Of a stretch of 64,000 nucleotides of DNA, positions 12,727 through 23,353 are shown piece after piece; position 1 is the stretch's first letter, and the number at the start of each line of letters is the position of its first letter. Origin of the DNA: Triplophysa rosa (lineage: Eukaryota; Chordata; Actinopteri; Cypriniformes; Nemacheilidae). Under the pieces are notes generated by a model. That model was given only the letters and a program-made list of their open reading frames with translations, was not told the origin of the DNA and did not search any database. The DNA lies in contig NC_079895.1 in the NCBI RefSeq assembly GCF_024868665.1, positions 2,558,785 to 2,622,784 of the forward strand, read 5' to 3'. A program made the position numbers and the translations under genes.

Positions 12727-14245
12727 TCAACGCGGGAATAATGACCAACTGCCTGTAATAAGCGATCAGCCAATCGTCCCCTAGTGCAAAGAAAGTCTAC
12801 CAGTACAAAAAAACAGCAACATAATCTAGTACCTCCTCTTCACACCAGCTCATCTATTGCGTGTGTGTGTTAGCATGTTGTAATGCAGGGCACTAGAAGG
12901 TCTTCACCGCAAACACACGTGCGCCACTACACAAGTTTCCCTTTCTGCTTAACGCATCATCACCAGAATTAGTGAGAATTTCTACGTCTGTTTCCGCAAC
13001 TGCTAATTATCCACACCCACAGTCCAATGCGGCATCAAGGACATGCTTTCGATCCTCCAATACAAACACAAGCACATCTGTACACCAGCGCACTTGCAGT
13101 TTAGAGCTATAATGTGTTATGAGCGTGTGAAAACAGAACACAGCTAGAATGTTTTGGTATTCGAGGTATTTAAGCATCTCATCCAGACGATGGGCAGTCT
13201 GGACAGATATCCTTTAGTCGATTCTGCATTCAACACGTGTCGCTCTAGCTCATCCATGTGGATCAACCACAAGGACCTAAATGCGCATCTAAGACGAAGA
13301 AGGCCACAAAATAACGCATTATAAATCAGAAGATAATTGTGCGTGTAATTATGAAGTGAGCTTGTAATACCTGTGCAGGAGTGCTCTCCTAGACCAGATG
13401 GTGTTTATCGTTGCAATAATTATTTCTCATTCTGAACAGATCTTTCATACAGGTGGTACGAATTAAAATTAAGTTATCAAATGAAAGCAATTAAGAGTTA
13501 TTACTTCCACAACATTTCAAAAGAAAAAAATTCAGTGACCACTATACTTACAACCATGTTGCAAAAACTGTATGTGCCGCACGAGCGCTGGAGATATTCG
13601 CCTAACAACAATCTAAATCACAACAGGGATGCATAGATTAACAAATTGCATACATTTTAATGGCGGATGGAATAAAGACATACATAAACGTGCTTGTAAG
13701 ACATATGCTACTATATACACAATAAAATGTGAGGTGATGCAACATAGACACTTACTTTCCACAAAACAGATTTTGGATGTGACCTAAATGGACAAGAAGC
13801 GTTGTCCCAGGCTCTCTGATGGTGGTATGGTCTACTCAAAAAAAGGTCTGACCCAGGTCCTGTGAATTCAAGTAAATTGAGAAAAGGGGAGGTAACAACA
13901 GACGGCCGAGTACACAGTTACTCTCACAATAAAGCAATAGGCAGAGAGTTATTCTTCTTTAAACACTGCATGACATCAGTAAGAATATGACAATACTCCA
14001 TAAGTTCATGTTTTGTTTTTAATTTAAGACATGAAGAGCAAAGATAAGAGGTGAGTATGTTAGGGAAGTATGTTTTAAACGCAGGCTGTGGTATAAAGGT
14101 AAAACGGTCAGAAGACTGTTGAAGTGAACTCACACAAAGAGTACTTGCAAACCATGAGATGAGTACAAAAAGAAAGAAATTCTCTGCCATGTGCATGTCT
14201 TTTCGATTGCCACATCATATTAAATGACTTTAAAGGAAGCACGTG
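12727..14245. other. intergenic sequence downstream of tank
   Basis: Single-copy sequence. A block at 13300-13440 with GATAATTGTGCGTGTAATTA is a candidate regulatory element. No exons were recognised. Confidence 0.35.
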
Positions 14246-14251
14246 TTTATT
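14246..14251 (-). terminator. likely tank polyadenylation signal AATAAA
   Basis: A canonical AATAAA on the minus strand lies about 200 bp beyond the tank stop codon. It is the first such hexamer I see downstream of the stop, which implies a short 3'UTR. A transcript end would prove it. Confidence 0.55.
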
Positions 14252-14448
14252 GTAGTAAACTGACAGTCGTCGGAAAGGCTGAATGTTTCAAGTTCTCCTA
14301 ATTAAATAAAAGACTGTGTAAGGCCTGCGCTCTCCGTCGTGTCACTAAAGTACGTGAGAAAATATGTTCTGACGGATAGTGCGCTCCTCCACAAACGCCA
14401 AGAATAAAGGCTCTTGCAGTCCTGCTGGCGGCCCCTCGCCCGCACGGG

Positions 14449-14613
14449 TCAATCGCCAGCTTTGTTCTTGAAGTGTGAATTGAGGTGGCTATACATGTGA
14501 TTCGGGGGGACATCATCCATGCAAAAGGCACACTTCTCTCGGCTGTTCATCTGCTGAGCGTCTGTCCCCGACGCCTGGCCCGACGCGTCCTGGAGGTCTG
14601 GAGTCCAAAAAGG
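14449..14613 (-). CDS. tank: tank terminal coding exon, C2H2 zinc finger and stop
   Basis: The exon follows a CCGTTCAG acceptor and runs in phase 0 to a TGA at 14451-14449. It encodes 54 residues, PFWTPDLQDA at the start and SHLNSHFKNKAGD at the end. The zinc ligands are probably C321, C324, H336 and H340. The 11-residue Cys-to-His spacing is shorter than I remember for human TANK (about 16). The mammalian finger is implicated in NF-kB control and ubiquitin/NEMO interactions. Confidence 0.93.
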   Translation of the reverse strand, partial: PFWTPDLQDASGQASGTDAQQMNSREKCAFCMDDVPPNHMYSHLNSHFKNKAGD

Positions 14614-17600
14614 CTGAACGGAGACAAAGAACATTAGAAAGCAGCGAGGGCAGAATCTGTGACAATTATCCATTTGTTTAGCTGGCATGAGAGAAAGTTG
14701 GGCAAATAAAAGCCAGGATTATAGCCACGCATATCTGGAGATATATGGTCGCAGTTGCAAATATGTCCAAGGTTTTAAAGGGATAGTTCACCCAAAAATA
14801 AAAATTCTGTCATCATTTACTCACCCTGTATAAATTTCTTTGTTTTATTGAACACAATGGCAGATATTTGGTAGAATGTCAGTAACCTAACAGATCTCAT
14901 CCCCCATTTACTGCCATAGTACGTAAAATAAATACTATGGGAGTCAATGGGGGATGAGATCTGTTTGGTCACTAACATTTGTCCAAATATCTTCCTTTGT
15001 GTTTAGCAGAACAAAGAAATGTATACAGGTTTGGAACAACCTGGGAATGAGTTAATGATGACAGAATTTTCATTTTTGGGTGAACTGTCCCTTTAAAAAA
15101 AGGTGCAATTGAAAGACAAACGCTTAAAGGGATAGTGCACCCAAATATAGAAATGTTGACTACATTTATTCTTCTGCAAAATGCAAAAGAAGATATTTTG
15201 AGAAATGTCTCTGTGGTTAGGTGTCCATACAATGGACGTCAATGGGGGCCAATGTTGTTTGGTTACCAACATTCTTCAAAACGTCTTCTTTAGTGTTCTG
15301 CAGAAGGAAGAAAGTCATGATGGTGAATAAATGATAAGAGAATTTTCGTAGTCGGGTGGACGAATTCTTTCATATTTCTAAACCCAAATGGCTTCACATG
15401 TCTAGCAAGACTCAAAGAAACTTCATTATTACTGTAGGATCGAAGGCGATCGTAAGAACAAAATGAATTTGACACTCCTGTTTAATATTCATTCAATGAT
15501 AATAAAATACGTCGGCTGATGGCGAGCAAAGCCTTATTTACTAAACTTGTCCCTGACATCGTATTTCTTGAACTGAATGTGGCCGCATGATAACTAAAAT
15601 AGCTTGTCATCTATCTTCCCATGTGTAGCACTGTGTTTTTCAAATGTCACAACAACAAAATGACTACAGTCATTGCAGCTCTTTTCTAATAACTGGTGGA
15701 TTTACACTTCGTAAGAGCCGTTTCATATATAATGTCTGTTTGCCAGCAATACAGCATTTCTTCAGGTTCTTAAAACACAGCATAAGTATCCACAACGCTT
15801 AAAACTAGAAACAAGCAAAAGAACAGCCCAGAAGCAAATGTAATAGTACGACAACACAGATTGTGATATGTGATTCACAGCTCTCTGGTCTTAGCACATC
15901 CTAATTGACATCTTAAATGGATTTACGCTGAATCCCAATGCAGATGTGAAGCTTATATAATAGGTGCGAGATTCTCACTTCTCCGTATGCACAGGTAAAA
16001 ACAATAGGGATCTTCTTTATCTGTTTTATCAGATTTCATTCGCAATTTCTCAACTTATGAATATGTATATAGTAATATAATATTGAGCCTGTGTCGATTT
16101 TATTGTAGGAAGACGATGGTTTGTGTGATCATTTTATATTCATGCATGTAGCTTGGTACCTTTTTCTGTATTTGCAATAAACGCTTTGTTAAAAACAATA
16201 ATTGTAAAGAATGCTGGACTGTTTTAATCCATCCATAGGTTTAAATAAACTAAGTGGCCATATTTGACCCATTATGGGTTAAAAGGACCCATGAAACAAT
16301 GATTGAGTTTGTCCATATTTTACTCAAACATGGTTGAAACAACCCAACATTTGTTAAGAGCATAACACTACACGGCACACACACATATTGTGTAAAATAC
16401 ACTCTGAGTGGATATGCCGCAATGCATTATGGGATCATCTTTTCTGTGAAAATTGGGTAAAAAGAATACAATAGTTTTTTTTATTTGGGCATCTGCCTAT
16501 GATACAGCAAAGTACATAAAGAGGTGATAAACATCACGTAATGTTTGATGTTAACACAGCTCGGTTAAAAAACCTAGTTAGCTGACAACTCAACAATTTA
16601 ACAAAATTAAAAAGATAATATCCCTTGCCCAAATGCTAAGGCGCCCTTCTCAGAGAAAACAATCCCAGAATGCACCGTGATAAGCTCACTGAGAAAAAAA
16701 GAATCCAAGATGGCAGTTTTAGTTCATTCAACACTGGAAATGAATTTAACAAGCCGATAAGTAAATAATTGAACCATTTTACTCAATGTTTGTATGCACT
16801 TTATATATTTTCTATATACATTTTAGCACAGATTTTTATTTTAAAACACTTTTTTAAATGAAACCCTATATAATGTGACCATTCCTCGCCATACGTAATT
16901 TAACTCACACATGAATCTTGGCAAGTGTTCATTTTGGAACGTGCGTGTGAACTTCCCTCTCACCTGTTGGGGTCCTCGTACATTTTCCAGCGACGCTGAA
17001 GATGCAGACGTGTGAGTGGGCGAAGAGTGGACGGGATATGACGGATAAGACTCCTCCCTCAAAGGGTGTATGTGGCCTTCCAGGCCTGGCCCGAGCACAG
17101 GCAGCTCTATCCGTTTATCTGGCGTACTGTTCAGAAATTCATACTCGGTGTGGCTCGGAGGGAACTTGACGCTCAGTTCTCGTAGAGAATCAAATCTGCC
17201 GTCGTCTGGATCAGCACCGCGTGACGCGAGGGGAGCAGAGACGCTACAAACCTCCGGTCTCAGTGCTGGGGAGAAGGACACCTCGGCCTGTTCGCCAGTG
17301 ACATCGGTGCACTGTATGGGCATGGAAAACTGCTCTGGAGACAGATGGGAAAAGAACATTTGAAAGCAGTTCGCATATTTGTGCAGGATCAGTGACGTCT
17401 GGTATTTGACAAGGGTCATGCCAAATCGACTTTCTCTAATCTTTGAAAAGGAAAACAGCTTGATGTACTATGAAAACAGAACTCAAAGCATCTCTGTGAA
17501 GAGACCGTTTATTTGAATAAAGGCTGTTATTACATAAACATGGATGAAAGAACTAACACACTGAAGGGATAGTTTGTACAAAAATGAAACATTTTCATCA

Positions 17601-20600
17601 TTTACTCATTCACTCACATGTTATTATTCCAATCCTGTATTTATATTTTTAGGTGAACTATCCTTTTAACACGTACCTTTAACAAGTAAAAAATAAAAAT
17701 AGTTGCTTTTGGGATAACATGCACCTTTGAATCATGCACAATAAGACCAGAAACATGCATTGAGAAAGTCAACATCACTTTTTTCAGACTGGATTGTTTT
17801 ATGAACCTGCCACAATGCAGCAAACCGAAAAGTGTCGTTTCCCATTTTCCACGAAGAGGACTTTTATACAGAAATCTAAAAGCAGTACGAAAAAGAGAAG
17901 AGTTTGGGTATGTGTATCTAAACACCTTTACACTCACTGACCTTTGACCCAACCTCTCTCACCATCACAAACCTGTAAATCACTTTGTATTAAGCTTCTG
18001 CTGATCAAACAAAAGTTTCAGGAGGTGTGGAGTAAACTCACAATTACAAAAGGTTTGGAGCACTTCTAAAAAAAACTCATTTATTATTTCCGATCCAACA
18101 TACTGTATCAAAACTACTCTTCAGGTTACACGTCACTGACGTTACACTTGTGATTGGTGATCCTTTCCTTAATCCTAACAAACAATTCATAGATTGAAGA
18201 CTGGATATCAACATGTAATGAACCTCGGAAGAGAATCTGTCAGGTGTAATAAATTCACATAACTGATGGAGACAATTCACACGATCAGAAACAGATAAGC
18301 AATCAGATTTTAAACTGCTCCCTTATACTCATATAGATTTAAGGACATTAGTATGCAAATGCATAGAAGCACAGCAGTGATATGCACACCATGCAACGCT
18401 GACTATTAATGAGCCACTCTGTCAATTTTAGCACCAAACATTGCAGTGAGAACTGCTCTAACATAACAACTGCACCAGCCAATTAAAATCACTGACACAA
18501 GTCGAAATTCGTCTCCGGAGCATCCTGATCAAAGTCAGCGAGCAGGCAAGTGGAGCCGGTAATGTAACGTTATGAAATCATAATGATCAGAGAAATGCTC
18601 AGACTCAATTACCGAGATCCATAATTCATACGCTACGCATCTTACGTCATTTTACAAGGGCAGCAAAGTTGATATCGTTTTCAGGGGAACAATTGTATTC
18701 GATCATCGCTGCTTGTATTTCCAGGGCAGAATCACATGATAAAGAAACAGTTTGGCCAAGAACAGACATTAGTGTCATTATTTATTCACCCTCATTTTGT
18801 TCTGACCCTGTACAGTTGATGAAACACAAAGTGAGACGATATGCAATATGTCAGAACTATCAGAAATATTTTCTATTCAAAGAAATTGAGCGTGATTTTC
18901 ATTAAAGCTATGTAAGACAAGTTCATTCAACTCACATGCTATTTAAGTCACACCTTTGGCTGAGCAACAAAACAAAATGTGCATGTCAGTCTGAACTAGT
19001 TCAAACAAAAATAAAACTTCTTTAACCCTCATGTCATTTAAATCCTGTATAGGTTATGACTAGGTTATGATGGTTTCGTGTCCATACAATGGAAGTGAAT
19101 GGGGTTCGATGCCGCTATCAACATTTTTCAAAATATCTTCTTTTGTGTTCTGCACAAGAAAGAAAGTCAGATTTTTCATTTTTGGGTGAACTTTTCTTTA
19201 CCAAGATGGATAGTTCACCCAAAAAATGAAAATTCTGTCATCATTTACTCGACCTCATGTTATTTCATACCTGTATAAATTACTTTGTCCTGATGAACAC
19301 AGAGAAAGATATTTGGAAGAATGTTAGCAATTTTCAGTCCTAGAACACCAGGAAAAATGAAATGGTAGTCAAAGGTGCCCCAGAACTGTTTGTTTTCCTA
19401 TATTCTTCAAAATATCTCATTTTGAGTTTAACAGAACAAAAAATATACAATATTTTTTTCTACTATGGTAGTGGATGATGTCACAGAACTGAAAATTGCT
19501 AACATTCTTCCAAATATCTTTCTTTGTGTTCAACAGAGACAGATTTGAAACAACCTCAGGGTGAGTAAATGAGGACAGAATTTTCATTTTTGGGTGAACT
19601 ATCCCTTTAAGAGATAACCAGCAAATGATCACTTCAATTTGCACAGACTCCTTTTGAATACTTTAATACTTTCATATCATTATAACTGAGGGTTAGAATA
19701 ACATTAACTTATTCCCGAATTAAACAGATGCAATATTTATTATTTCCATTATTGCCCTAAAATCAAAAGTTAACCTGATAACATATCCACAGCGGTGTCA
19801 ATAAATCTGCTCTTATTTTCACATTTCTGGTTTGTGATGGGATTATTGGCACTCAGCATCTGTTTCTCACCATCCAGAATTATACAACATCAGGCTTCTA
19901 TATTTTTGGATGAAAATGCAAAGGTGTTTGCCAGGGCGTTGTTATGTGGTTTAAAGTGTTCGAGCACGCTGCTATGAGCTTTCTGAGGTGTTTCGGGTGG
20001 TTGTTTGCTTGTTTTAGTCAAAAAAGATGAACCTCAATAATAACCTGAGGTCTCGTGTCTAAACCTTGCGTAAACACATCCTTAAATGTGCGCCGTGTGC
20101 ACATATTTACGCTAAATGTATTTTTTCAATTCTGATATCTGCATGGAGAACCGAGTACACACATTTTAATGCCAAAGCATTTATACATCAGACCCCAGGT
20201 CGCTAGATATGGTTCAGGTCCCGTATTTAAATGAAGTCTTAAAGTTTTTGCCTGTTTCGAAAAATCGTAAAACCAATTGTTTCTGTTTCAGAACTTTAAC
20301 CCTAAACACCAGCGTCGGACTAATCACATTTAAATGCACAAGGCTGTGGCGTGGGGCAAAAACACGCCGTCCTTTCTGTGCAGTTTCCACATCCAAAAAT
20401 ACATCTCACTGGCGTATTGTTTCTCAAGTCGTTTCACAGAGGACACGTAATTGTGTAACAGTGTACCGCTTGAAAAACAACATTTATCAAAGTGATAATT
20501 GAACATGTTCATCTGCTCAGTCTATTTTAATGCTGCGCGGAGGTCAGAGGTCATTGGAGCAAAGAGCAAAGAGACACCGTGGCTCCACGTCAAGCTTTTC

Positions 20601-23285
20601 TGCTTTTAATTGCATGCAGGAACAAACACTGAAATGTATAATTACTCGCGTGCTGCCCTACACTACTAGTTATATAATTACTCATTTGTTGTGACATTTC
20701 CAAAGTAATTGTAAGTCCACAGTTATTATTTTACCTAATTTAATTAGAATACAAAAGAAAAGCGCTTGGGTGAGGTGGTATAACAGCTATAATTTAATAA
20801 AGGACATTAGTCCAAATTTGCAAATGAGCTTTATTAAAAAAAAGATGTTACCATTAGTGGTTTCCTTTCCGTTGTGTATTCTCTTCAGGTGATCTTTCTG
20901 CCGTCTCGATAAAGTTTGAATCCTCTGGAAAGTCCCCTGAATATCCTGCAGAGCGCCCAGAACGTCCTCGCTGAGCCAAAGAGAAAGACACATTACAGAA
21001 CCTCATGCTTCCTTTTAAAAAAATAACCAGACGAATAAATAAACATCCAGTTATGTTTTTTATTTAAAGGCACTTCTGTGTGATTTTTATTTAACTTATG
21101 TACATTGTGTGTACACTGCAGTCGTGCCTGAAGAACACTGTGGCCTCACCCACAACTAACTCTTGTATGTGTGACGTGATTTTTGAGCTACAACTGAAAC
21201 GATTTGACCTCTTCACAGTTATTGACGAGATTCAAAGAGCTGATTTCAGATCAGTGCACTTCCCCTTTTGCTTCCGAAAAACTAAGAATACTAAACTGAT
21301 CTCTTAAAACCGCTAGTATTTCATGAGGTGTTGTCTCCAAATTAGATTTATTTGCCGTTATTCATATACTCAAAAATATAACAAATCCAATAACAGCGCT
21401 TTGCCAACTCTAACTTCAAATAAACAGACTGAAGCGAGTTGTTAAAGCGGTGTGTAAACTTTGGTCGGTGTGCCTGTGGGACCGCAGTGTAAAATTCTTC
21501 TTTAATAATTAATTGTGTAAAGTGATATGAATCTCGTACCTCTTTATTCCACAAGCAGCTGATATCGTATGGGGAAGCATTCCAGGACGGTCTGTGGGGT
21601 CGTTCATCTGCGCAAGAAAAGAAACAGATATACAGATTGACTAAAGCAATTTTGAATATCATTTTTTAAAGTGACTGCTGCAGTATATCAGCAGATGAAT
21701 GGGTATGAATTATGTTGTTTTAAATAATACTAAAACACATTGATTTGTAAATGCAAACGTAAATGCAAAGAAGTGTTTCAAATCTTACATGATCTGTAAA
21801 TTATACTTATCTAATATCTATTCATGTTTTGAAATGTATATTCTTATTACGTTAGATGTTCTTATAATAGGCTTTGAGCAAAACAGAATTCCTTTATTTA
21901 TTCATAAATATTCATGCATAACACCCCCATAATAAATGCGGATCCATATAACACTACCAACATTATCATTATTATGAAAGGAGTTAATCACGCTTTAAAA
22001 TCTCTCTTCCATACACCAGTTAAGGCCACTACAGCTTTTGAATGAAGCGCGGAGGCCATTATCTACTTGAGATTAAGCTCAGGAGAAAGTGAAAATGCCA
22101 TTTCAACCTGCTATTTCTATATCTTAGAGTAACAGCCATCTAAAAAAGTGACACCTCCTTTCAGAGGAGAGAACTCAATTCTCTCAGCCCGGGCCTTATG
22201 CTCTAGTGCCCCCTGTGGGTCAAAACATGTCCACGCTCAAGACAATTGAGCAGAATTATCACACTAGATTCAATTAGAGAAACATTCTCACTATGGACAG
22301 ATAGCGATGAAAAATGATATCAAACTGTGAAGAGAGAGAACTACGTCTTTTTCGCACATTTCTCACAACTTAACCCTCGAATGAACTGTGGATAACTAGC
22401 AAAGCGTTGCAAACTCGGCTATTAGGAATGTATTCCGCTTACAGGCGGCTAACAATGAAAACACAATATACCGTGGGAGGTCTGGGGTCATGGTCAGAGA
22501 AGCCCTTTGGAACAATTACATCAGGACCAAATGTGCATTTAAACAACGAATGAACAAATAACTCCATGCACATTTTCACGTTCTCTGAGAAAATGTGTAA
22601 AACTCTCATTTTGAAGATGCACTCAATTCACATGCATTATACTTACATGTATGCATTTGGCAGACGCAGTACAATTTTAAAGTATATGACCCTGGAAACC
22701 GAGCCTACAACCTTTGGGCAACCTACTGAGCTACAGGAACGCTTTTAATGAAATGAGGAGACGCACCAGGAAATGATTGGTCCTGTGGGAAGTGGATTGG
22801 TTGTCAAGGTGATGATCCCTAGGTGAGCTCTCCGCTTCCTGTTTTCTGTACGCAGTCTCACTGACTGTCAACTCCCCTAAAACAGTTTGACCAGGAAGAG
22901 ACACATTAACACAGGCACACTAATCAACCAAACTTCACCTTATACAAAGCAGCAAACCATTGATTTTTTATACCTGCGGCATGTTTGTGAGGTAAACACT
23001 GTTGAGCTTTGAGATGCGAAATGATCTTTTCTTGTTCTTCTATCTTTCTCTCCAACTGCAAAGTGTGCCGCTGATACTGCTCCGTCTGCAAAACCATCAC
23101 ATTTCTGTTAATGACGTTCCCCTTTCATACACACAAACTGAAAAAATAAGCACAATTCAATGGAACTGATTGTTTCCGAACAGAACCTTGTGCTGAAGTT
23201 CCTTTTTGGCAAGATCTTTCTCAATAGATGCATTTCGGTACGCTTCAAAGGCTTTGTTGAGCTGGTCACTGATGTTCCTGTCCAT
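14449..23285 (-). CDS. tank: TANK, TRAF family member-associated NF-kB activator; complete seven-exon coding region
   Basis: Reading the minus strand, seven exons join with matching phases: 23285-23187, 23085-22974, 22876-22767, 21607-21540, 20970-20852, 17334-16964 and 14613-14449. They total 1044 nt, giving 347 residues plus stop. The N-terminus (MDRNISDQLNKAFEAYRNAS) and a Glu/Lys/Gln-rich coiled coil to about residue 65 match TANK. Residues 131-165 (QKDHLKRI at the end) match the TBK1/IKK-epsilon-binding helix shared by TANK, AZI2 and TBKBP1. PIQCTD at 175-180 is the TRAF-binding PxQxxD motif. The C-terminus has a zinc finger with C321, C324, H336 and H340. TANK is a cytoplasmic adaptor that links TRAF2/3 to TBK1 and IKK-epsilon and restrains NF-kB signalling. 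The protein is shorter than human TANK (about 425 residues, from memory), mainly between the TRAF motif and the zinc finger. All introns have GT-AG ends; the first coding donor is weak (AAG|GTTCTG). Divergent rbms1 next door agrees with human synteny. Confidence 0.95.
14779..15092. mobile_element. Angel-type palindromic MITE in tank intron 6
   Basis: The inverted ends GGGATAGTTCACCC and GGGTGAACTGTCCC are bounded by TTAA (14775-14778, 15093-15096). The centre is a further inverted pair (AACAGATCTCATCCCCCAT and its complement near 14948-14965). Confidence 0.9.
15128..15370. mobile_element. second Angel-type MITE, 31 bp from the first
   Basis: The left end GGGATAGTGCACCC follows TTAA at 15124. 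The right end is eroded (GGGTGGACGAATTC). It lies in tank intron 6 almost next to the copy at 14779. Confidence 0.8.
15371..16963. other. tank intron 6 sequence, nothing else recognised
   Basis: AT-rich intronic DNA between the Angel pair and exon 6. No exon-like open frame was found. Confidence 0.6.
16964..17334 (-). CDS. tank: tank coding exon 6, TRAF-binding motif
   Basis: 371 nt, acceptor TCTCCAG and donor GTGAGA, phase 1 in and phase 0 out. It encodes residues 170-293. PIQCTD (175-180) is the PxQxxD motif that sits in the TRAF-C groove. Downstream is a Ser/Pro-rich low-complexity region with the conserved pieces SVKFPP and NSTPDK. The exon ends RGPQQ, matching the end of the corresponding mammalian exon. 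Reading past the donor gives an open but non-conserved tail to 16841. Confidence 0.95.
17564..17665. mobile_element. short, internally deleted Angel-type element
   Basis: The left arm (AAGGGATAGTTTGTAC) and right arm (AGGTGAACTATCCTT, then TTAA) are separated by about 100 bp only. Most of the stem is lost. Confidence 0.7.
17938..17950 (-). promoter_or_regulatory. DR1 nuclear-receptor site in tank intron 5
   Basis: TGACCTTTGACCC is, on the minus strand, two AGGTCA-type half sites in direct repeat with one spacer base. This is the RXR/PPAR/HNF4/COUP-TF consensus. Binding is inferred only. Confidence 0.35.
18762..18835. repeat. possible Angel arm fragment
   Basis: TCATTATTTATTCACCCTCA resembles one arm, but the partner arm is not visible. 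Confidence 0.3.
19015..19202. mobile_element. Angel-type element, left end truncated
   Basis: The right half is clear (AAAATATCTTCTTTTGTGTT, then TTTTTGGGTGAACTTTTC). The left end survives only as CCTCATGTCATTTAAATCCTG. Confidence 0.7.
19206..19606. mobile_element. Angel-type palindromic MITE, about 400 bp
   Basis: GATAGTTCACCC at the left and GGGTGAACTATCCC at the right (followed by TTAA 19607-19610) enclose paired arms. It abuts the previous copy, so two elements lie back to back in tank intron 5. Confidence 0.85.
19611..20851. other. tank intron 5 sequence
   Basis: AT-rich intron. It holds the DR1 motif at 20541 and no exon I can support. Confidence 0.6.
20541..20553 (+). promoter_or_regulatory. 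perfect DR1 nuclear-receptor site in tank intron 5
   Basis: AGGTCAGAGGTCA is two perfect half sites with a one-base spacer. An ATTGG (reverse CCAAT) and a repeated AGCAAAG follow within 20 bp. Confidence 0.4.
20852..20970 (-). CDS. tank: tank coding exon 5, TBK1/IKK-epsilon-binding helix
   Basis: 119 nt, acceptor GGCTCAG and donor GTAACA, phase 2 in and phase 1 out. It encodes residues 130-169, including EDVLGALQDIQGTFQRIQTL followed by SRRQKDHLKRI. This helical block matches the TBK1-binding domain common to TANK, NAP1/AZI2 and SINTBAD/TBKBP1; the QKDHL core is conserved. Confidence 0.93.
21540..21607 (-). CDS. tank: tank coding exon 4
   Basis: 68 nt with acceptor TTGCGCAG and donor GTACGA, phase 0 in and phase 2 out. 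It encodes MNDPTDRPGMLPHTISAACG plus IK and two bases of a Ser codon completed by the next exon. It is weakly conserved and supported mainly by splice sites and phase. It could be skipped in some transcripts, but skipping would break the frame. Confidence 0.75.
21608..22640. other. tank intron 3 sequence
   Basis: Intron between exons 3 and 4; no exon or repeat was recognised except the SINE fragment at its 5' side. Confidence 0.6.
22646..22740 (-). repeat. tRNA-SINE fragment, reverse orientation, in tank intron 3
   Basis: ATGTATGCATTTGGCAGACG (tail) and TACTGAGCTACAGGAACG (reverse of the A-box end) mark both ends of a shortened copy. Confidence 0.65.
22767..22876 (-). CDS. tank: tank coding exon 3
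   Basis: 110 nt, acceptor TTTTAG and donor GTGCGT, phase 1 in and phase 0 out. It encodes a polar linker containing AYRKQEAESSPRDHH, which resembles the RRQEVSSPRKE segment of mammalian TANK as I recall it. No domain is visible. A reverse-orientation tRNA-SINE fragment lies about 30 bp into the following intron. Confidence 0.85.
22974..23085 (-). CDS. tank: tank coding exon 2, coiled-coil segment
   Basis: 112 nt between a TTTTGCAG acceptor and a GTATAA donor. It is entered in phase 0 and left in phase 1. It encodes TEQYQRHTLQLERKIEEQEK and then a stretch ending HLKAQQCLPHKHAA, an amphipathic coiled coil that continues the N-terminal helix. The intron before it is only 101 bp and the one after it 97 bp. 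Confidence 0.92.
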
Positions 23286-23353
23286 CCCGGGGCCTTCAGT
23301 AACATTCCGAACGGGCCGGTCCCGGGCTCCAGTCCCAGGCAGGCACAAATACT
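23187..23353 (-). CDS. tank: tank first coding exon (5'UTR 23353-23286, coding 23285-23187)
   Basis: The acceptor is a pyrimidine-rich tract ending CTCAG just before 23353. The coding part starts at the ATG 23285-23283 and encodes 33 residues. An upstream in-frame ATG at 23348 would add 21 residues (MCLPGTG...) unlike TANK, so I chose the inner start, which lies in good context (GGGATGG) and gives the family N-terminus. The donor is AAG|GTTCTG at 23186-23185, phase 0. It departs from GTRAGT but is forced by the frame and by the next exon. Confidence 0.9.

Noticed and set aside
1..14245. Exons of PSMD14 or TBR1, expected from human synteny
   Set aside because: I looked for their conserved segments (for example the JAMM motif region of PSMD14) and saw none in this window.
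14972..15475. Minus-strand ORFs containing [11 protein letters not shown]
   Set aside because: The motif is the translated end of Angel elements and recurs wherever one is present (19417, 52049).
16841..16963. Extension of tank exon 6 through the open frame to 16841
   Set aside because: Family similarity ends at RGPQQ exactly at a consensus donor, and the terminal exon joins in phase.
23286..23348. Upstream in-frame ATG at 23348 as the tank start
   Set aside because: The added 21 residues do not resemble TANK; the ATG at 23285 gives the known N-terminus.
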